Source: Alectoria sarmentosa
Taxonomy: Eukaryota > Ascomycota > Lecanoromycetes > Lecanorales > Parmeliaceae
NCBI GenBank assembly: GCA_009733775.1
Contig: WOGZ01000554.1
Coordinates: forward strand, 1-15,395
Direction of reading: 5' to 3'
DNA length: 15,395 nt
The notes beneath the pieces are model-generated. The model did no database searches, was not told where the DNA came from, and was given only the letters and a program-made list of their open reading frames with translations. This document shows, piece by piece, positions 1-8,631 of the stretch (its first letter is position 1; every line of letters starts with the position of its first letter). A program made the translations under genes and the position numbers.

Positions 1-233
1 TTTCGTTTCGTTTATTTATTTATTTTAAAATAAAAGATCGTAAATAATTTAATTTAAATATCGAGTTTTTATAAAAAGATTTTTATATTATAATAATAAA
101 TTGTGAGTTTCAATTAAACATTATTAATATTAATAATTTGTATATACGAAAGACTTTTTTAATAAGCATTTCAATAATATTTTTAATAAATGTGTTATTA
201 TTTTTCGTTATATATAATACGTAATAACGTTTC
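1..233 (-). pseudogene. Element B integrase core, distal part (RIP-degraded Ty3/Gypsy pol)
   Basis: This continues the integrase broken off at 11546. Joining the minus strand at 11546 to position 228, with the GTTTC duplication counted once, gives LYKS*LIV*LRNVIT. That fits the fungal Gypsy integrase stretch around 'ILVIVDRLSK'. After a frameshift, FN*NSQF (about 98-118) fits the 'SDRGSQF' motif holding the second catalytic Asp, which has become Asn (113-115). It is followed by KSFYKNS and KLNYLRSF, fitting the usual 'W..LC..LGIK...STAFHP' run towards the catalytic Glu. The reading runs off the left edge, so the integrase C-terminus and the 3' LTR lie outside. Several stops and at least one frameshift make it non-functional. 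Confidence 0.72.
229..233. repeat. Target-site duplication of element A, left copy (GTTTC)
   Basis: GTTTC lies immediately before the left LTR and is repeated exactly after the right LTR at 11546-11550. A 5-bp duplication is usual for Ty3/Gypsy integration. It marks the left LTR boundary as 233/234. Confidence 0.8.
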
Positions 234-488
234 TATTGAAAATACGATTAATTAACTATAAAATGCTTGTCATATTCATAATAAACGATATATTTATAAT
301 TAACGACATAATAATATCGACAATGTAATATATTAAAAACGTTATATTTTAAGTGATTGTAAATTAATTAATTCTTTTATCAGAATTAATTATTTATTAA
401 TTTGTTAAGTTATAAATTTGATAAGATATTATTTATTAAATAGATATAATAAACTTGATAATATGATAATATAACGATTCTCTTAATA
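234..488 (-). repeat. Element A left LTR (3' LTR, RIP-degraded)
   Basis: It aligns end to end with 11291-11545 and with the well-preserved copy at 6518-6775. Shared landmarks include TAACGACATAATAATATCGA and the closing ACGATTCTCTT. Differences from 6518-6775 are overwhelmingly C-to-T and G-to-A. The plus-strand start TATTG is the RIP product of TGTTG, and the end is CTCTTAATA. It is 255 bp long, and the GTTTC duplication abuts position 234. Confidence 0.87.
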
Positions 489-1215
489 ATTAACGAATAA
501 CAAACAATGCATTATGTTTTTATGATGTTTTTCGACGAAAAATGATAAATATTTATTACTTTTATAATGCTTACGTACTTCGATAATTATTTATTATCTT
601 TATAATGTTTATATATTTCGATAATTATTTATTATTTTTATAATGTTTGCGTATTTGATTATATTCGAAGTCTTTTATTTGATAACCTTCAGATAATTTC
701 ATCAAAGATCATTGATTTATTAACATCCGCGATTTTCTGAGATTCGAGATTAAAAATGTTTTTTATATCACCGTTTATATCGACGTTCGTTGTTTTTTTA
801 TTTTCGTAATCTTTTAACGGCGTAAGCGTAAGCGAATAATAACGTAATGAGCGATTATGTTTTGATTTTTTGATAATAATATCGAGCGTTGAAAGAGGTT
901 CTTTTATTAAATATTCGTATTTTTAATCGAATTTAATTTAACTAATTTAATTTATTCGATTAAAAATTAGAAATTCTGATTCAAAAAGAGATTATAATTC
1001 AAAAAAAGATTAATTTTCAAAATAATAATTAAGTGAAAGTTCGATAATAAAACGTTTAATAATATAATGAATTAAATTCGCAAATAATTTTAAATCGATT
1101 AAGTTAACATTGTCGTTATATCTCGTTATAATTTTCGCGTCGTTTTTTTTTAAGATTTTATATCGCTTAAAAATGATTTTTGCATCGAATATAACGATTA
1201 ATTTAATAATAACAT
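489..1215. other. Element A region between the unknown ORF and the 3' LTR; no gene recognised
   Basis: This holds the 38-bp tandem repeat at 551-660 and otherwise only A+T-rich sequence. The 69-codon plus-strand frame at 1110-1319 is opposite readable minus-strand sequence and looks like a shadow. In a different frame from the unknown ORF, the minus strand stays open at roughly 1110-1210, so the true end of that ORF could lie a little further left than position 1216. It is most simply a 3' untranslated region. Confidence 0.45.
551..660. repeat. 38-bp tandem repeat, about 2.9 copies
   Basis: Units lie at 551-588, 589-626 and a shortened 627-660, each running from ATTTATTA through TTTATAATG to CGATAATT (GATT in the last). 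Differences between units are mainly C/T and G/A, as expected if RIP hit copies that were more alike earlier. The array lies just inside the 3' LTR of element A, in probable 3' untranslated sequence. Confidence 0.8.
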
Positions 1216-3540
1216 TTATTTTAACGCGAATATTCGTTTTAATGATTTTTTTTCAAGCGAATATACAAATTGTTTATGTAAATTGTTTATCACCTTATTT
1301 TTTTTCTTTCGAAAATTGAGTTTATATATCTTTTGATCGTTATCGTCGTTTTCGTTATTAACGATAATGTTAATACGTTTTTCGATTATCGAACGATGCG
1401 ATATAGCGTTAAATTCGTAACGTTATTCGATTATCGCGTTATTTTATTTTATTTTTGATATTAATTAATGAAATCGTTTAACACGCTTTATTAACACGTA
1501 ATTAACTTTATTTTATTAATTTAAATGTAAATTAATTTGTTTATCAACGTCGATTATATATTTATGTTTTAAAAGCGTATATAAAACATTATTTTATTGA
1601 TCAAGATTTATTATAAACGCGTATAATTTCTTAATTTTAATTATATTAATTATAAATGCTTTATTAAATTTATAATAAATGTAAAATTCTTCAAATTCGA
1701 CTTTGATCTCATTATTAAACATTTTTCTTTTATAAATCTTAATTCGATTTTTTTTAATAAAACCGATTTTTTTATATTTGATATTAATCGTTTTTGTTTA
1801 ATTATTTTCGATATTTAAGTTCGCGAAGAATTATAATATAATATATCGATATGCGTAATAAAAATCAAATTTAAACTTTTTCGATAAATTGAAAAGCTTC
1901 TTTTTAACGAAGATTTCGATGATTTAATTTTTAACGATATTATCATTATTCGCGTTTTTAATTATAACATTATTAATTATTTTTGCGCATGCTCATAAAA
2001 CGTTTTTGAAAATCTCGAATTTGTTTTTATAAGTTTACAATTATGTCTCGTTTGATAATTTATTTAAATTAATGTTTTAATTTAAGATTGCGTAAATATG
2101 TTTATTAATAATAATCAATTTTTGTATTATTATATCGTTAAATTCGACGTATTTGATTATCGAAAAAACAATAACATTAATTATTATTTTCGTTTTCTTC
2201 GCCTTTTTCGTCAAAAACGTTAATTTATTTTTATTTTTAATTTAAATATTTATAAACGTTATTTTAAATAATTGCTTTATCGAAATCGTAAAATTTGATG
2301 ATATGAGTTTTAACGAAAATGATTTAAATTGATTTTATAAGTTTTTCAATTTTTATATAACGTTCGACGTGTTTTTTATCGCAATTATTAACGCGATTTC
2401 ATCGATAAAACGAAATTTCGTTTTAATTAATAATAAAATAAAGATCGATTCGATGAAAATAATTAAAATCGAAAATTTATTAAAAAGCGTCGAAATCGAT
2501 AACAACGATAAACGATTCAAAGATTCGTTTATTTAATTAATGATTAAATTAAAACGTTTAATAAGAGTTTATTTTATCAACGCAAATTATAAAAGCGATG
2601 ATATATATAAATCGTTATTCGTTGTATATAAATAACAAAATGTTTTCTTTTCATAAATGAAATTAAATTGCTTTTTTTTGAATTTATAAAATTTTATTCT
2701 TTTTTCGATCTTTTAAAAATTCGAATTAATTAATTTCATTCATTTAATTCTTTTATCGTTATATAAACGATATAATTATATATATATAATATCCTTATTC
2801 TCATCGCGCTCAAATTCGTTTATTATCGAATTTATATTCATTTTATTTATAATGATATATTTAATTATTTAAAAGATTTTTGATTATCGCTTATTTTTTT
2901 CTCGCTGCGAGATTTACGTCTTTATTATTTTATAAATAAAAAAATTAAATAATAATGTTTCGATAAGAGAATAATTTTTTATATTTTTGAATCTAAGTTT
3001 TTTTATAAATCAATTTAATATTAATAAATTTTTTTTTTTTAAATCGGCGGGAATAAGGTTTTATAGTTATATATATGTTTTTTTACGATGATTTCAAATT
3101 TTTGATTTTCACGCTCAATATCTTTTTTCGTTTATTAATAAATGTTTTTTCGACGTTAATTTTAAAACGATATTATTATTTGTTATATTTCGAATATTAT
3201 TAATTAAAATAATTATTAATTCGACAATCTTCTCGATAAATTGTATAATTTTTTTTTTTTTTTTTTACTTTTTCGATTTAATTAACTTTTTATTAATATT
3301 AATAAAGTTTATCGTGATTGAATTAATAAATAAAACGATTATTAAATAAGAATAATAAAGTAAACAACAATCACGAAATATTTAATGTTAAAAAAATGAA
3401 TCGATAACATAAAATTTCGCGTTAAATTTTATTTTCGCTTTAATGCGATTATTTGTCGCGTTAATTAATCATAAATTCATTTTTAATAAATATATTTATA
3501 ATCAAATAATGAGCATTTGTTTTAACGTTTTAAAATAACA
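1216..3540 (-). pseudogene. Element A extra long ORF downstream of pol, unknown function
   Basis: From about 3060 down to 1216 one minus-strand frame (codons on plus positions 3k+1 to 3k+3) stays readable for about 1.8 kb, roughly 615 codons. Nearly all its stops are of the CAA/CAG/CGA/TGG-to-stop kind. Good stretches are NEFERDENKDIIYI (about 2775-2820), EIALIIAIKNTSNVI (about 2355-2400), HIYAILN*NINLNKLSNET (about 2044-2100), NNEIKVEFEEFYIYYKFNKA (about 1654-1713) and YEFNAISHRSIIEKRINIIV (about 1363-1422). The frame probably continues to about 3540 with one or two indels near 3060-3125. It is in a different frame from the end of pol and is separated from it. I do not recognise the family. 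Hydrophobic stretches exist (about 2400-2480), but RIP inflates Ile, Leu and Phe, so membrane segments cannot be inferred. It could be an element-specific accessory protein, a captured host gene or an envelope-like frame; none is shown. Confidence 0.6.
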
Positions 3541-3734
3541 ATTTAACATTTTCATTTTGCTTAAACGAGTATATTAATCACGATTAAAAATTATCATAAT
3601 TAACATTAAAAACATTAATGATTTTTTTCGATTTATCACGTTTTATACGTTGTTACAAAAATATGTTAATTAAGACGATTATAAATTTGATATTTTTCTT
3701 TAATCGATCACGCTTTAAGATTTGTTATTCGAAC

Positions 3735-3898
3735 GTATAAATCTTTTTATATTCATTAATCAAATTTTTTGCATTTTTTAATAAATTATTATTATATCAT
3801 TAATCGAATTTTGATTTTCATTTTAATCATCGTATAAAATATTCAATTATCGATTTTCTCGTTTTATAACGACGTTAACGTTTATTAATTAACTTTTT
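3735..3898 (-). pseudogene. Chromodomain at the C-terminus of element A pol
   Basis: The minus strand reads KLINKR*RRYKTRKSIIEY, then FIR*LK*KSKFD**YNNNLL. Reading the stops as Trp or Gln, this fits the chromodomain pattern 'VEKIL..R...G..EYLVRWKGY....D.WY...L'. The two TGA codons in FIR*LK*KSKFD fall where conserved W and G/W residues are expected. A tail LLKNAKNLINEYKKIYTFE follows and precedes the TAA at 3725-3727. In chromoviruses the domain binds histone marks and directs insertion into heterochromatin. The tail after the domain matches the common fungal 'DL.NA.ELV.EYE' ending. Confidence rests on motif order rather than on any search. Confidence 0.68.
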
Positions 3899-3949
3899 CA
3901 CGATATGTTTATATCTTTTTTCGTTAAATTCGACGATCGTTGATGAATA

Positions 3950-5050
3950 ATTAAATCGAATAAAGTAATAATATAAATTTTCGTCTTTGAGCGTTGATTC
4001 GAATTACGTAATTAATATAATAAAATGAATTTATTAATAAGCAAATACGTTTATTTTATATATTAAATTATCGATTTTTTAAAAAATCTTAAACGAGTTG
4101 ATTTTTTGATTGATAAATTTAAGATTGAAAATTTTAAATAAATTATATTTATAATGAAGTTTTAAAAAAATCTTTTCATTTTCGTTAAAAAAGATTGATC
4201 GATAATGAACATTATAAATAATTTTTGTTTTAACGTTAATTTAAACGATTGTTTTTTCGACGTTTTTAACATTAATAAATCGTTTTAATAAAAACTCGTT
4301 ATTTCGAATTTGATTTAAAATTAATAATGAAAAAATATCGCGAAAGTGATAATCGTAAACGATTTTATTTGCATTTAATTTTATAATCGAATTCGATAAA
4401 TTGTTAAATATATCACGCAAACGTGATAAATATTTTATTTAATCGACGATAAAATTATTTATCAATTAATAACGTAAAACAATTTCGATCGTTTAATTAA
4501 TTTTTTTTGATTAATCATCGATTTGTGAATAATATATCGTATTGATTAAAAAATTAACGTTTAATTTTTTGAAGATGAATTTTTAAAAAATCAATATAAA
4601 TTTTTTATCGCGGTTAGAGATAAATGTTATCGATAAATCTCAATTAATAATTTTATTCAAAAAAACTTCGATTCAATCTTTCGTTAAAAAAATGTTTTTA
4701 TTAAAAATAAAAATAATTTTTTTGGAAAATTTATAAATTATTAACATAATAATATTTATTTTCTTTATTATTTTTGATAACGTTAATATAAAATCAACGA
4801 TAATTATGTGATACGACATTAACGATTCGATTATAAAAGTGAATGAATCGTATTTCGCATAACGTTTTATTTAATTAATGTTACATTATAACAATAATAA
4901 ATATAACGATAAAATCGACCAATAAGTTTTTTAAAAAAATAATTATTTATAATCACTTTATACGTTTTATTAAATTCGATATATGCATTTTTATTATATA
5001 TTTATTAAAAGATTTTCTTTTCAAACTTTTTGAATAAACAAAATCGCATT
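3950..5050 (-). pseudogene. Integrase of element A (zinc-binding domain, DDE core, C-terminal domain)
   Basis: The N-terminal zinc-binding part reads NKNAYIEFNKTYKVI then YRYIYYCYN (about 4870-5000), fitting H-x(n)-H ... CxxC with one His and one Cys replaced by Tyr. The core reads IIIVDFILTLSK, whose first catalytic Asp is intact (4793-4795). ISNRDKKF fits 'ISDRDPKF', with the second Asp now Asn (4615-4617). YYSQIDD*SKK fits 'YHPQTDGQSER', with the catalytic Glu now Lys (4505-4507). Downstream, KIVYDYHFRD and YNVHYRSIFF lead to FKIFKKIDNLIYKI (about 4080-4130), which fits the 'GPFKVLE.VG.LAYRLEL' C-terminal fold. The core triad therefore reads D-N-K and cannot be active. Confidence 0.82.
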
Positions 5051-5279
5051 TTATTAAAAGAGTTCGTGAAATATAATAAATCGTTAATGAGATGTAATTA
5101 AATATTAGAAATTAAATTCTCGTTTTTTAATATCTTTCATATTTTGATTTATTTTTTATTTTTAACACAAAAAGCTTAAATTCTCGCCTTAAATTCTTTC
5201 GACATTTTTATCAAAAATTTATTAAAAATAAATATTTCATCAAAAATGCCTTTTTTCGAAATTGATATATCTCTTTCAA

Positions 5280-5760
5280 ATATTGATTCATTTATGAATT
5301 TAAAAAAAATATTCGATATCACGTATTGTTTATTAAATTTATAACGAATATCAAATTTAAATTATAATAAATATTATGATGTTTTTATTAAACGTAAATT
5401 TAATTTATTTATCGAGAATAATATTAAATTAATTTGTTTAACAATGTTAATTGTTATTAAATAATTCGTGTAAACGATTATAATATATAATGAATTGTTA
5501 ATATAATGCTTAATTTTGCGATTTATTTAAATTAATTCGATAACTTTTAACTCGATTAATTAATAATGAGATTCGACATTATTTAACGACTTAAAAAGAA
5601 ATAATATTAATATGATATCGTTTTTAAGAAAATCATTGTTTTCGAGGTTATTTTTAATATGATATATATAAATATCGAAATCGCGCTTTTTGAAAACGTC
5701 GATATCGATATAAATTCGCTATTTTCGATTAAAATATATCAAAAAGTTCGATAAAAAAAA
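5280..5760 (-). pseudogene. RNase H domain of element A pol
   Basis: The minus strand reads YIDIDVFKKRDFDIYIYHIK (about 5655-5720), fitting 'IDIDASK..GFGA.IYHVK', whose first Asp is catalytic. ESHYWLIELKVIELIW, with the first TAA read as W, follows; its Glu (5551-5553) fits the catalytic Glu of '.E..YW.TE.EV..IVW'. VYTNYKA (about 5455-5470) fits 'VYTDHKA', with the Asp turned to Asn. The domain ends in NLRLIKTS*YLL*FKFDIRY and SNIFFKF, fitting 'RLVRAS.YL..F.FDI+Y' and 'DALSRL'. This domain is among the most readable in the window, with long stretches free of frameshifts. Confidence 0.83.
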
Positions 5761-6512
5761 GAATCTTATAATAAACGAAAAAAGTTAAATAACAATTATC
5801 TTTTATCGATAAGGGTTTTTTTAATAAATTTTCATCGTTTTTGTTTTTTAACGATAAACGATCTCTTTAATAAAAAGATCTTTTTTTATTAAAAAAATTC
5901 CGCTTTTTACGCATAATACGCAATTTTAATTTTCATTTATCTTGTTAATTTTAAATAATGTTTTAAAATCTCGAGGTCGACAAAAAATTTGATATTTATT
6001 AAAATTTCGATTCGCTTTTGCGTTATAATAAATTTAAAAACATTAATTTTTTATTTAAAAAAAGTAACGCTTAAATAATTTAAGAATGTTTTTTTTAAAT
6101 TAATGATAATTTTCAACTCTTTTAATAATTGAGAAATTTATAAAAATGCTTAATATGCAATTCGAAGTTTTTTAAAAATGTTATTAAATCGTCGATATAA
6201 ACTTTAACGAAATTTTTAAAAAATCTCAATTCTTTATTTATGATACGTTATACGTATAATAATAAATTCTTAAAATTCATTATAACGATTTTAAAATATT
6301 CGAATTTTCGATAAAAAGCAATCGTTTGCTTATATTAATCCTCGAATTCAATGTTAAATTAAAAAAAAAAGATAAATCATCGAGAATATTAATGCATTTT
6401 ATATTTTATAATAAATTAATTATATCGTCTTATAGCGACAATGAATAAGAATTCGTGATAATGATTCGATTAAATTTACGAATATTCACAATTATTCTTG
6501 ATTTTCTCTTTG

Positions 6513-6517
6513 ATAAC
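6513..6517. repeat. Target-site duplication of the solo LTR, left copy (ATAAC)
   Basis: ATAAC immediately precedes the LTR start TGTTGG and recurs immediately after its end at 6776-6780. Confidence 0.72.
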
Positions 6518-6775
6518 TGTTGGAAATACGGTTGGTTGACTATGAGGTGCTTGCCAAGTTCATGGTAGGCGATATGCTCATGGTTGGCGACACAATGGTG
6601 TCGGCAATGTGGTACATCAGAAAGGTCATATTTTGGGTGGTTGTAAGTTGATCGATTCTTCTATGAGAATTGGCTATCTATCAACTTCTTGTCAAGCCAT
6701 GAACTTGGCAAGGTATCGTCTGTTAGGCAGGTACAATGAGCTTGGCAACATGACAATATGACGATTCTCTTGATA
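6518..6775 (-). mobile_element. Solo LTR of the element A family, almost free of RIP
   Basis: This 258-bp island has ordinary base composition, with many CpA, TpG, CC and GG, and sharp edges against A+T-rich flanks. On the plus strand it starts TGTTGGAAATACGG and ends GATTCTCTTGATA. It aligns over its whole length with the LTRs at 234-488 and 11291-11545, in the same orientation, and differs from them mainly by transitions. It is flanked by the 5-bp repeat ATAAC, with no internal element sequence, so it is a solo LTR, normally left by recombination between the two LTRs of a full copy. It interrupts the reverse transcriptase of element A. At most it carries LTR promoter and polyadenylation signals; no ORF was found. 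Copies 1 and 3 share a T where this copy has A (plus-strand context aag/ata/atg), so it came from a slightly different family member. Confidence 0.88.
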
Positions 6776-6780
6776 ATAAC
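6776..6780. repeat. Target-site duplication of the solo LTR, right copy (ATAAC)
   Basis: This is an exact repeat of 6513-6517. It directly follows the LTR end CTCTTGATA. Confidence 0.72.
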
Positions 6781-7559
6781 TTTTTCGATTTTTCAAATAT
6801 CGTCTTTTAAATCATAAATATAAATCAAAAAAAAGAAATAAGTTTCGTTATTCATTTCATCTTATTTTACGCATAAAATTTATCGAATTTTTTATCAATT
6901 ATTTTTTTGTTTATCACGTTAAACGAATAAATTTTTTGAATAAATTTAAAAGTCGACGTGAAATTTCAATTAATATTTAAATTGATTTTTATAAAATTAT
7001 CTCTTAAGACGTTTACGATTTTATCGATATTTTTTTAAATATTAATATATTCGATTATCAAGGTCTTTAAATTAACAATTTATTTTTCGTTATTACACAT
7101 TGAAATATCGTTATTTATTTTAATATCGAAATAATTATCTAACGCGTTAATCTTTAATTTTCGATTTTTCGTTATTAAATCGTGATTATTTAAATGAATA
7201 ACGAGATATAAATCGACGTTATATTTAATAATAATATTTAAATTGAAATGTCGAGATACGATTTTAACAATATTAATATCATTTTTAATATAAATGAAAA
7301 AAATCTCGGCGTTTATTATATAAATATAAGTTTTCGCATAATTAAATTCGAATAAATAATCTTTGTTTGATAAGAGCGCTGAAATACGTAATTTGATAAA
7401 TATTTTTATTATCGATTTGAGAAGAATCGCAATTTTCTTTTGATTACGTATTATTCGTCGTACATTAACGTTATTTTTAATTTTAATTTAAATGTTCATT
7501 ATTAAATCATTATAATTTTTAATTAATAATTTCTTCTCGTTAACGTTAATATTTATACG

Positions 7560-7870
7560 CTTTAAATCTAAAATATTCGTTTTTAAAAGCATTTTTGCTT
7601 TGAGGTTATCGACAATATGCATTTTTTGCGTATATAAATTATTAATCATTAATTATTAAACGTATTAAAAATGTATAAATCGAGAAGATAATAATTATTG
7701 ATTATATGTTTAAACGTGCTAATTTCTCTAATATTGATATTTATTTTAATTCTTTTAATGAAATCATTTAACAAAATTTCTTTCAAGAATTTTTTATTAA
7801 TTAACGATATGATACATCTTGAATTCACGTATATAATAACTTTAATTTCTCATAAAACAAAAAACATTAT
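7560..7870 (-). pseudogene. Aspartic protease of element A pol
   Basis: The minus strand reads EIKVIIYVNSRCIISLINKK, fitting 'I.V..DSGCT.SLID+K'. The catalytic D-S-G now reads N-S-R (7817-7825), both changes being G-to-A on the coding strand. Then FLKEIL, INIREISTFKHIINNYYLL and DLYIFNTFNN follow, and after a one-base frameshift near 7610, HIVDNLKAKMLLKTNILDLK. This closing motif is the usual end of the retropepsin domain ('HIVDNLKAKMLLG.DIL'). The region between here and RT (6900-7560) carries linker motifs NNVNVRRIIR and KDYLFEFNYAKTYIY, typical of fungal Gypsy polyproteins. The domain lies directly after the finger segment. Confidence 0.82.
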
Positions 7871-7885
7871 TAAAATAACGAAATG

Positions 7886-8224
7886 TCATTTTCTGAAAAC
7901 GAATTTTATATTCGATGTCTTTTTCGATATTGATTTAATGATAAAATAATCGAGATTTACGAAATATATCGTTTTTTTAATCTTTTTTTGCTCGTCATTA
8001 ATAATTTTATTATTAATAAAAATTATCATAATTTTCGTAATAAAAATAACAAATGCGGTTTTCGAATTATTGTTAAAAATAACATTTTTGAAATCATCGA
8101 TCACGAGATTAAAAACGATTTTATTAATATCTTTAATTTTATCTTTGCAAGTTTTAAAATAAATATGCAATTTGTTTTTTAAAAAAAAACATTTTTTGCA
8201 TTTTCGATACGTTTTGAATTTCAT
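7886..8224 (-). pseudogene. Finger-containing segment between gag and protease of element A
   Basis: A 112-codon frame is still open here. Residues 6-26 read YRKCKKCFFLKNKLHIYFKT followed by Cys26. This gives C9-x2-C12, His20 and Cys26, with Tyr22 probably a mutated His (CAT to TAT). It fits the 'C..C...FPS.NKLH.H...C' finger seen just before the protease in many fungal Gypsy polyproteins. The ATG at 8224 is not a real start, because the same frame continues upstream as YYTSTNYFNSYFIKPRL. The segment ends at a TGA (probably former TGG) and runs straight on into the protease. Its role is unknown; binding of nucleic acid is an inference from the finger. Confidence 0.68.
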
Positions 8225-8577
8225 TAATCGTGGTTTTATAAAATACGAATTGAAATAATTCGTCGACGTATAATAAGCGTTAACATCGATATTAACGTTT
8301 TTTTGTTATTTTTAAATTAATTTATAAATATTAATAATTCATTATCGACATTAATATAATATTCGAAATTATTCGAAATAAGATCAAATTTCTCATTTTG
8401 AAATTTATTAAATTAATATGTTTCATAATCGTTTTTTGAATATAAATTTTAAAGATTTTTATAATAAATGATCGTCGATTGAGAAAGAGCATAATTAACA
8501 TTTTATTAATATCATTAATTCGAATTGTTATTAAATTGAAAACCTTTTCTTTCTCGAAAAGAAAAAATTCCGATTTT

Positions 8578-8631
8578 TTCGATAATTCGAATCATTTCGA
8601 TAATTCGAATTATCTCGATAATTCGAATTGT
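8578..8631. repeat. 18-bp tandem repeat, three copies
   Basis: Units TTCGATAATTCGAATCAT (8578-8595), TTCGATAATTCGAATTAT (8596-8613) and CTCGATAATTCGAATTGT (8614-8631) follow one another. Each is six codons, so the array preserves the reading frame of the gag-like region on the minus strand, where it reads as a hexapeptide close to IRIIE[I/M/K]. The plus-strand frame over it (8479-8667) is taken as a shadow. Confidence 0.82.

Larger units (their letters stand above)
5830..6900 (-). pseudogene. Reverse transcriptase of element A, split by a solo LTR
   Basis: It begins with IDKKFDKFYA*NKM (about 6856-6899), fitting 'VDE.FD.LHAQ.+M'. The block continues to ..KIEK beside the solo LTR, then resumes on its other side (below 6513) with VNIRKFNRIIITNSYSLSL, fitting 'VDIRGLN+I...D.YPLPL'. 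The catalytic box reads YIDD, intact, at 6188-6199, inside FVKVYIDDLITFLKNFELHI. After it come LKKTFLNYLSVTF and NVFKFIITQKRIEIL, fitting 'PEKTFLGYPSV.LLGQ.V...G+.T...+'. VDLEILKHYLKLT (about 5944-5985) begins the connection region. In YIDD every C and G lies in CpG, which explains its survival. Other RT residues and several Trp codons are lost. Confidence 0.85.
3725..8229 (-). pseudogene. pol: Element A pol polyprotein (finger-PR-RT-RH-IN-chromodomain), RIP-degraded and interrupted
   Basis: The minus strand reads as a Ty3/Gypsy polyprotein in the order finger, aspartic protease, reverse transcriptase, RNase H, integrase, chromodomain, with a stop (TAA, 3725-3727) that may be genuine or RIP-made. 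Excluding the nested solo LTR this is about 1,400 codons, full length for the family. Many stops, a few single-base frameshifts (for example near 7610 and 7430) and mutated catalytic residues make it inactive. It is interrupted in RT by the solo LTR at 6518-6775, and the reading resumes on the other side. Upstream it runs into the gag-like region without a clear boundary. The individual domains are listed separately. Confidence 0.85.

Noticed and set aside
489..520. Primer-binding site or polypurine tract beside the left LTR
   Set aside because: Neither a tRNA-complementary stretch nor a purine run could be recognised on either strand. RIP may have removed it, but there is no positive evidence.
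1110..1319. A 69-codon plus-strand ORF
   Set aside because: It lies opposite readable minus-strand sequence at the end of element A's extra ORF, is rich in Ile and Phe as any A+T-rich frame is, and shows no motif or neighbour on its strand.
3249..3266. An 18-T run as a terminator or polypurine tract
   Set aside because: It lies far from either LTR, within the readable stretch upstream of the extra ORF, and A/T runs are common here. Nothing supports a signal.
6518..6775. Copia-type LTR, because the plus strand begins TGTTGGAAATAC
   Set aside because: The full element with this LTR has RT before integrase and reads on the opposite strand, which is Ty3/Gypsy. The Copia-like start is on the 3' end of the LTR.
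7698..7949. An 83-codon plus-strand ORF
   Set aside because: It is antisense to the protease of element A, whose motifs (VNSR, HIVDNLKAKMLL) read clearly on the minus strand. It is a shadow.
7988..8182. A 64-codon plus-strand ORF
   Set aside because: It is antisense to the open minus-strand frame with the Cys/His finger (7886-8224).
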